Shown piece by piece: positions 59,346 to 64,000 of a DNA stretch of 64,000 bases. Both the position numbers and the translations under genes were made by a program. Under the pieces are notes generated by a model that was given only the letters and a program-made list of their open reading frames with translations, was not told the DNA's origin and did not search any database. The first letter of the stretch is position 1. Each line of letters starts with the position of its first letter. Origin of the DNA: Cohnella rhizosphaerae (lineage in GTDB: Bacteria > Bacillota > Bacilli > Paenibacillales > Paenibacillaceae); contig NZ_JAPDIA010000003.1 in the NCBI RefSeq assembly GCF_029525575.1, positions 2,100,214 to 2,164,213 of the forward strand, given 5' to 3'.

Positions 59346-59367
59346 GCCGGACTCCTTTCAAGGGGGG

Positions 59368-60201
59368 TCACCGGATGCGAATATTACCCGAGGTTGCCCT
59401 TACTTTGATCTTGTCCGTCGTCTCTTGCGGGGGCTCCGGCGCGTTGACGCGTCCGGTCGTGGTCTTCAGGTCAAAGAATCCTTTGAACGCCGGATCGAGC
59501 GACAGCGTCACGTCGCCGGTACGCACGGAAATATCCAGGTGATCCGAACGTTGCTCCGTCAAATCAATGCTGCCGGACGTTAATTTAAATACGCCGTCTC
59601 CGGTAAACCGATCGAACTTGATCTTTCCTGTACGCAAGGAGACATCGGCCGAACCGTCGACGTCTGCGGCGTTAATATTGCCGGAAGTCCCTTCCACGGT
59701 CAAAGCGCCCTGCAACCGATCCACCTTGATATCGCCGGAATGAAAGGAAACGTCGACATGTTCGGCCTTCAAATCGGTAAAGCTGGCATCGCCGGCTTTT
59801 GACTTGTAGCTGACCTGCTGCAGCCGGGCGTCATTCGCCAACGCTACGGTCATCTTCAGCTTGGTGGACTTGTAATTAGGGGCGACTAATTTAACATCCT
59901 TATTCAGCGCCACCTTCAGCGTATTCCCCGCGATCTCCGTCGCTTCCAGCTGATCGATCGTGTGCTGCTGCATATTGCCGCTAATCTCCACATAATTGGA
60001 GCCGTCGGCGCTTGCGATGAACGCCATGCTCACGTCATATTCGCTGTCGACGACGAGCGAACCCGGCTTGCCTTGCGTAAACGTCCACTTTTGCTCATGA
60101 GCAGGCAGCTTGTCGACCAAATCGCGCGACTGACAGGCCGTCCCGATGAGGCTCAGAAGGATCAGCGCGAATAGTGGACCGTACCGTTTATGATGGATCA
60201 T
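59368..60201 (-). CDS. DUF4097-domain lipoprotein
   Basis: 277 residues. A lipoprotein signal with lipobox LIGTAC (Cys 23) leads into a right-handed beta-helix-like DUF4097 domain with repeated segments VDVSFHSGDIKVDRLQG, VEGTSGNINAADVDG, VSLRTGKIKFDRF and VRATSGNIRIR. Such proteins are exported and often belong to envelope-stress operons. A TetR regulator is immediately upstream on the same strand. Confidence 0.87.
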   Translation of the reverse strand: MIHHKRYGPLFALILLSLIGTACQSRDLVDKLPAHEQKWTFTQGKPGSLVVDSEYDVSMAFIASADGSNYVEISGNMQQHTIDQLEATEIAGNTLKVALNKDVKLVAPNYKSTKLKMTVALANDARLQQVSYKSKAGDASFTDLKAEHVDVSFHSGDIKVDRLQGALTVEGTSGNINAADVDGSADVSLRTGKIKFDRFTGDGVFKLTSGSIDLTEQRSDHLDISVRTGDVTLSLDPAFKGFFDLKTTTGRVNAPEPPQETTDKIKVRATSGNIRIR

Positions 60202-60231
60202 CGATTATTTCCTTTCCTGTTCGAATGTGTG

Positions 60232-60832
60232 TCAACGAATCATTTTTAAAATGCTCTTGATCACCTTTTCACTGTACGCTTCCAGGCTTAACGCATCCCC
60301 CCTTTTGAGGAAGTCCCCTCGCCCCTGCAATCGCCCCCCGAATAATCATGGCAGTCACTTGGGGATCGAAGTCGCCGAATTCTTTCGTTTCTTGTCCGTT
60401 GCGGAGAATCTCCTTCAACAACACGAGTAATCCGTCTTCCTCATGAACTTCGACCTGGTAATACGGGACGTTGTCCGGCGTGCGGCCATTAAAAACGATT
60501 TCGAGCAAAGCGTTGCTATATTCATCGTTCGTACCTTGATAGGCTAAGCTTGCTTCGATAAAAGTCACTAATTTCTCCATGGATGTCTGTTGTGGCGTTA
60601 CTTTTTCCTTGATGTAGCTTCGCTCATGCTCTACCAGATACATCAACGTATTTCTCATCAAATCTTCCTTGCCGGAGAAATGGTAAGAAATGAGTCCTGT
60701 GCTAATATGGGCTGTATTTGCGATCTTGGAAAGACTTGTGCTGTGATATCCGATGTCCGTCAATACCTTAATAGCGGCCTTAATGACTTGTTCTCTGCGC
60801 GCTTCAGCGATCAAATATTGTTTATTTTCCAT
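60232..60832 (-). CDS. TetR/AcrR family regulator; frameshift at 60315-60318
   Basis: 199 residues after dropping one C from 60315-60318. This replaces an odd tail with GARDFLKRGDALSLEAYSEK and a stop at 60232. ATG 60832 has TTTAGGAG 8 bases upstream and is preferred over ATG 60841. The HTH is TSLSKIANTAHISTGLISYHF. It heads the set TetR, DUF4097 lipoprotein, membrane protein and may control it. Confidence 0.85.
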
Positions 60833-60988
60833 TCGATCCATCTCCTAAAGTTGGTTGTTCATATAAAAAAACTGATCGATCAATATTTTTTATTTTATAT
60901 GCCCCATTTCCTGATGTCAACGTTGTACTAACTTAAACCAGCTTTATGTAAAAAAAGACAGCCGGTCTTCAAACCGACTGCCTCATAT

Positions 60989-61883
60989 TCATTTCGCCAT
61001 ATTCACCGTAACCTCAAGCTCCTTCAAATAATGTACATTTAACTGATACGTGCAAACATATAACGCATCGACATCGCCTATATTCGAAAAAGTAACTTGA
61101 TACCTATTGCCGTCTTCCCTGCGAATCGTCCCGTTTTCCTTGTCGTATCGGTTACCCTTGCCGTCTTCGAGCCAGATGTGCTGCACCTGATCGAAAATGC
61201 GGGCGCCCGACACTTCATAGGCGAGCGTTATTTGGTTATTTTCCCGTTTCTCATCCAAAATGGTCAGTGCTCCTGCTTTCCCTTGCGATAAAGTGACCGG
61301 CGTTCCGTTCCACGCATCGCGCCATTAGGTCGTGGAGTCGGCGCTGCTTAAATACGGCTTGATCGTTAATAGTTGAGGTGTGGACGCGAGCGGCTCGAAG
61401 TAATACTTATATTCCCTTTCTTCGCCTGCGCCCTGGCCGTGACTGTTGAGCGGTTCAAGTACGCGGTTCTGTTCATCATAGACCTGGAACGCCCAGAACA
61501 CGGAATCCGTATTTCGCAGCTGAAGTTTTAATTCCGTAGCCGTCGGGAACGACGTAACGGCTTCATAGTTCACTTCGATATTGTTCCACTTCCTCGTCTG
61601 CGAGATCGCGTAGGAGGCCAGGCTCCCACCTTTACGTTCCACAGGGATCTCTGCGATGGTCTTCGTTCGATCGAGAGAGAGGATTCCCAGCACAAATGAA
61701 TCCGGCAGCTGCGCGTCCGGCGGCCTTGATAATGGCCTCCTGAATCGCATCTTCGCAATCCGCATCGCTGGCAAGGATCGTTTTGGCTACCCGATACATG
61801 ACGGTCTTGTGCGCGTGAATCAACTGCTCGAAGGCAGCCACGTTGCCTTTTTGCGCCTTCTTGAATTGCTGAGCTACGTCCAC
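60989..61883 (-). pseudogene. Collapsed ECF sigma / DUF4179-DUF5643 operon: sigma N-terminus fused to anti-sigma-like C-terminus, with an internal stop
   Basis: From ATG 61883 the first 55 codons encode region 2 of an ECF sigma factor (AAFEQLIHAHKTVMYRVAKT, DADCEDAIQEAIIKA). The frame then passes, in a different phase, into the C-terminal part of a DUF4179/DUF5643 protein (LGILSLDRTKTIAEIPVERK, YYFEPLASTPQLLTIKPY). The rest of the sigma gene and the membrane half of the partner are missing, as by one deletion. At 61325-61327 a TAA interrupts the frame (SADSTT, stop, WRDAWNGTPVTL), after which it stays open to 60989. A CAA to TAA change would explain it. Confidence 0.78.
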
Positions 61884-61967
61884 CGATCGCCCCCCTTTCG
61901 CATTGACGTATATTAGATGAGCGAGATGGTGGGTGGGGTTTCAAAGGTATGTAAGAAATGATGGATT

Positions 61968-62084
61968 TTATTTTTGTCTTCTGATGAACTCGACAATGAA
62001 AACAACCAATGCGATTGCACCGACAATCACGCCGATAATCGCCAAGAGGAACCACGTTGGAACAATATTACCAGGGGCCACCAT
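61968..62084 (-). CDS. Small single-span membrane protein (38 residues)
   Basis: ATG 62084 opens a frame of 38 codons: PGNIVPTWFLLAIIGVIVGA starts the helix, IALVVFIVEF continues it and RRQK closes the protein. One long hydrophobic helix with a positive C-terminus (positive-inside orientation) is characteristic of small phospholipase-D-N-like or bacteriocin-type membrane peptides. The ribosome binding site (GGCGGTG) is moderate. It lies just upstream of the collapsed sigma remnant. Confidence 0.55.
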   Translation of the reverse strand: MVAPGNIVPTWFLLAIIGVIVGAIALVVFIVEFIRRQK

Positions 62085-62101
62085 AGCGTAACACCGCCTA
62101 T

Positions 62102-62464
62102 TTATAGTCTTATAAAAAAGTTCGGAGTCGATGGAGAAAACGGATTCTCAATAATAATGCTTAGCACAATCTGAGCGACGATGCTGACAGCAAAAATAAT
62201 CGTTATTCTCGTTAATAGGATGCTCCTTACGTCCCCTTGTTCCAGCGTTGGATAGTTCAAAAATACGATCATCGGCGCAAAAATCAAGTTAACGATAATC
62301 ATCAGCGCAGTGATGAAATAATGGGCTAGCCCGGGTAGAAATACGCCATTTTCATAGTAATCCGCAAAAATGACCCTGAAAACAAGTTGGATTAATGCAG
62401 GCGTACCGATGGACAGAAACACGACGAGCGTAGCGACTTTGAATTTGGATCTTTTGTTTTTCAT
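62102..62464 (-). CDS. Hypothetical four-helix membrane protein
   Basis: 120 residues, with about three to four hydrophobic segments (VATLVVFLSIGTPALIQLVF, YFITALMIIVNLIFAPMIVF, IIFAVSIVAQIVLSIII). A basic N-terminus (MKNKRSKFK). The small 38-residue membrane gene follows on the same strand. No known family. Confidence 0.68.
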   Translation of the reverse strand: MKNKRSKFKVATLVVFLSIGTPALIQLVFRVIFADYYENGVFLPGLAHYFITALMIIVNLIFAPMIVFLNYPTLEQGDVRSILLTRITIIFAVSIVAQIVLSIIIENPFSPSTPNFFIRL

Positions 62465-62582
62465 TGAACAGGCTCCCTATCGATCAGAATTACCATTATC
62501 ATAGGTTCTCTGCCCGGTGCCTGCTAAGTACTAACTTTATATAGTACCTCGGCGGTTTTGCGCCTTCTGCCGCATTCATGAA

Positions 62583-62622
62583 CAAAAATCCCTCAAACAG
62601 TATGAACTGTTCGAGGGACTGT
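62583..62622. terminator. Terminator between the membrane-protein gene and the SLH gene
   Basis: TCCCTC-AA-ACAGT-ATGA-ACTGT-TC-GAGGGA folds into one hairpin. On the minus strand it is followed by TTTTTG, so it fits termination of the SLH gene. Confidence 0.82.
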
Positions 62623-62643
62623 GTGAAGTCGTGATACAGATCT

Positions 62644-64000
62644 TTAAATTAAACCGGAAGTGTGTAGCAATCGATCCACCAGCACAGTCGCTTCAGCTCT
62701 GGTAATAGAGGCATTCGGTGCCAGCTGGGTATCGCTTCTGCCGGTCATCAAGCCCGTTTGCAGCGCTGCGGCGATACTGCTCCTGGCCCAAGGCGAGATG
62801 AGCGTGGCATCCGTGAAAGAGGTCAGTTGAGGCGCTGTCGCTTCGGACGATTGCGCCTTCTGCAAACCGGTCACCTGCATGGCCCTTGCCAGGATCGCTA
62901 CGGCTTGCTCGCGCGTGATGCTGTCCGTCGGATGGAAGGTACCGTCTTCGTACCCGTCGATCAGGCCGTATGCGTAAGCGGTCTGAATGGCTTGGCCGGA
63001 CCAGTCCGTCGGCGCGACATCCTTGAAGGCCGTGGCCTGTTCGGCCGGCTTCAAACCCAATCCGCGAACGACGATCTCGGCAAATTCCGCGCGCGTCACG
63101 GAAGCATCCGGATTGAATCGGCCGTCCGGATAGCCGCTGACGACCATTCTGGCGCCCAGATCATTGACGGCATCCTTCGCCCAATGACGATCCACGTCCG
63201 CGAACGTCAGCGGATGGTACACAAGCGCGTAGGTGCTGTTCGTCAAGCTGTTGATCTTAGCGTAGTACTTGCCGCCACTGACAACGACCTGCGTCGGTAC
63301 ATGGCGCGTCGAGCCGTCCGGCTCCACGACGATGGCGGTCGTTACTTTTTTGTGGATCGGTAACGTCCGGGATCTCGATCGTTCGTTCTACGTAGACGGA
63401 GAATTGCTCGACCTCGGCGGACTGGCCTTTATAAATCCGATTCACCGTAAAATCGACGGGCGATCCGACTACAGCGAAGCCGTCGGCTTTGGCCGCAGTT
63501 TCGGCTAGCTGCCGCTTGTCCGCGGCACTCGTCGCAATCTTAACCTGCAGCTCGATATCCTGCGGTGCCGCTGCCGAATCGAGACCTGCCGTTAATGCAG
63601 CCGGAGCGAGTTGGCTGGCTGGAACTTTGTACGAAGCATGCGCTGTCTTTAATTCCAGCGTCGCTCCATATTCGTTGATGGCTTCAAGGCTCTGGCCGTT
63701 CAGCCGGGCGACGGAGATGTCCGAGCTGCCGCCGGTCACCACCGTGATAATGGCGCCTTTGCCCTCCGCAGCAAGCTTCGCTGCGATCTTCTGCGGGTCC
63801 AGCGATACGGTCGTCACGGTCCGTCCGTTCACGACGGCAGTGGTCGACGTTCCTGTCGTTTCAGCCTTGCCGTTGACATACACGACGACGTCATTGTTCT
63901 GCGATGGTACAGGGGGGCTGCTGTACAGTCGGCTCGTCGGCTGCGCGACGGATCGTCACCTCATAATACTTCACGGTCACGCCATCCTGCGCTGTGACTT
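62644..64000 (-). CDS. SLH-domain surface protein (5' end outside the window); frameshifts at 63346-63351 and 63912-63917
   Basis: The visible part codes for about 450 residues. From the N-terminal side: the end of a cadherin-like beta-sandwich (VTAQDGVTVKYYEVTIRRA), a linker, a long module with VYVNGKAETTGTSTTAVVNG and TYALVYHPLTF, and three SLH domains (ADVDRHWAKDAVNDLGARMV, FKDVAPTDWSGQAIQTAYAYG, FTDATLISPWARSSIAAAL). Dropping one base at each homopolymer gives a continuous frame. The module and SLH domains are paralogous to the end of the GLUG protein at 22662-27029. It should be anchored to the wall polysaccharide. Confidence 0.83.

Noticed and set aside
507..63917. Programmed frameshifting as a general expression mechanism
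   Set aside because: The sites have no shared slippery heptamer or downstream stimulator and occur in unrelated families that are not frameshifted elsewhere. Sequencing error is simpler.
1..64000. tRNA, rRNA or prophage genes
   Set aside because: None of the conserved tRNA arm patterns, rRNA segments, integrases or phage structural genes were recognised in either strand.

Overview
The window looks like the chromosome of a spore-former of the Paenibacillaceae (Paenibacillus, Cohnella or a close relative). The reasons are high G+C coding sequence with strong GGAGG-type ribosome binding sites, several S-layer-homology (SLH) proteins, a 7TMR-DISM hybrid kinase paired with a receiver/winged-helix/BTAD regulator, a ydaO-type c-di-AMP riboswitch, and many TetR, DinB and RCC1-type genes. 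The genus is an inference from gene content. I saw no rRNA, tRNA, CRISPR array, transposase or prophage.

Layout. 1-13.8 kb is a plant-glycan locus: the end of a GH99/WbsX-like protein, a secreted DUF5060-DUF4038 (GH140-like) hydrolase with a carbohydrate-binding domain, a sugar ABC importer (lipoprotein plus two permeases, no ATPase), a GH106-type rhamnosidase, and a very large cell-wall-anchored DUF4038 protein. 14-17.8 kb holds tatD, a remnant HAD gene, an acetyltransferase, an esterase and a DinB protein, ending in an array of 52-bp palindromic repeats. 17.8-22.1 kb is a two-component system. 22.6-27.0 kb is an SLH adhesin bracketed by two copies of a 250-bp repeat. 27.5-30.1 kb is a second, differently deleted copy of the HAD/DinB module, again followed by a 52-bp repeat array. 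30-35.7 kb carries a haloalkane dehalogenase, an AraC regulator, a c-di-AMP riboswitch with a HAD phosphatase and mannitol-1-phosphate dehydrogenase, and VOC and DoxX genes. 36-42 kb has an SLH-cohesin protein, a cohesin-dockerin-amidase, an HxlR regulator and an SLH/PTPSSEP-repeat protein. 42-51.6 kb is regulator-rich: a BlaI/BlaR1-like pair with tandem operators, GyrI-like and WYL genes, TetR-MFS, and SDR-TetR pairs. 51.7-64 kb has small membrane proteins, a cupin, RCC1, DinB and DHFR-like genes, a DUF4097 lipoprotein, a collapsed ECF sigma/anti-sigma remnant, and the 3' part of another SLH protein.

Quality caveat. At least 30 genes change reading frame exactly at a homopolymer, nearly always as if one base too many were present. 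Removing (twice, adding) that base restores a full-length family protein of the expected size. I read this as uncorrected sequencing error rather than mass gene decay. I give whole-gene coordinates and name each site. Protein lengths for such genes are lengths after correction.

Most interesting leads: the c-di-AMP riboswitch leading a likely mannitol synthesis operon; the duplicated DinB module with composite palindromic arrays; the cohesin/dockerin pair with an amidase; and the fused remnant of an ECF sigma operon.
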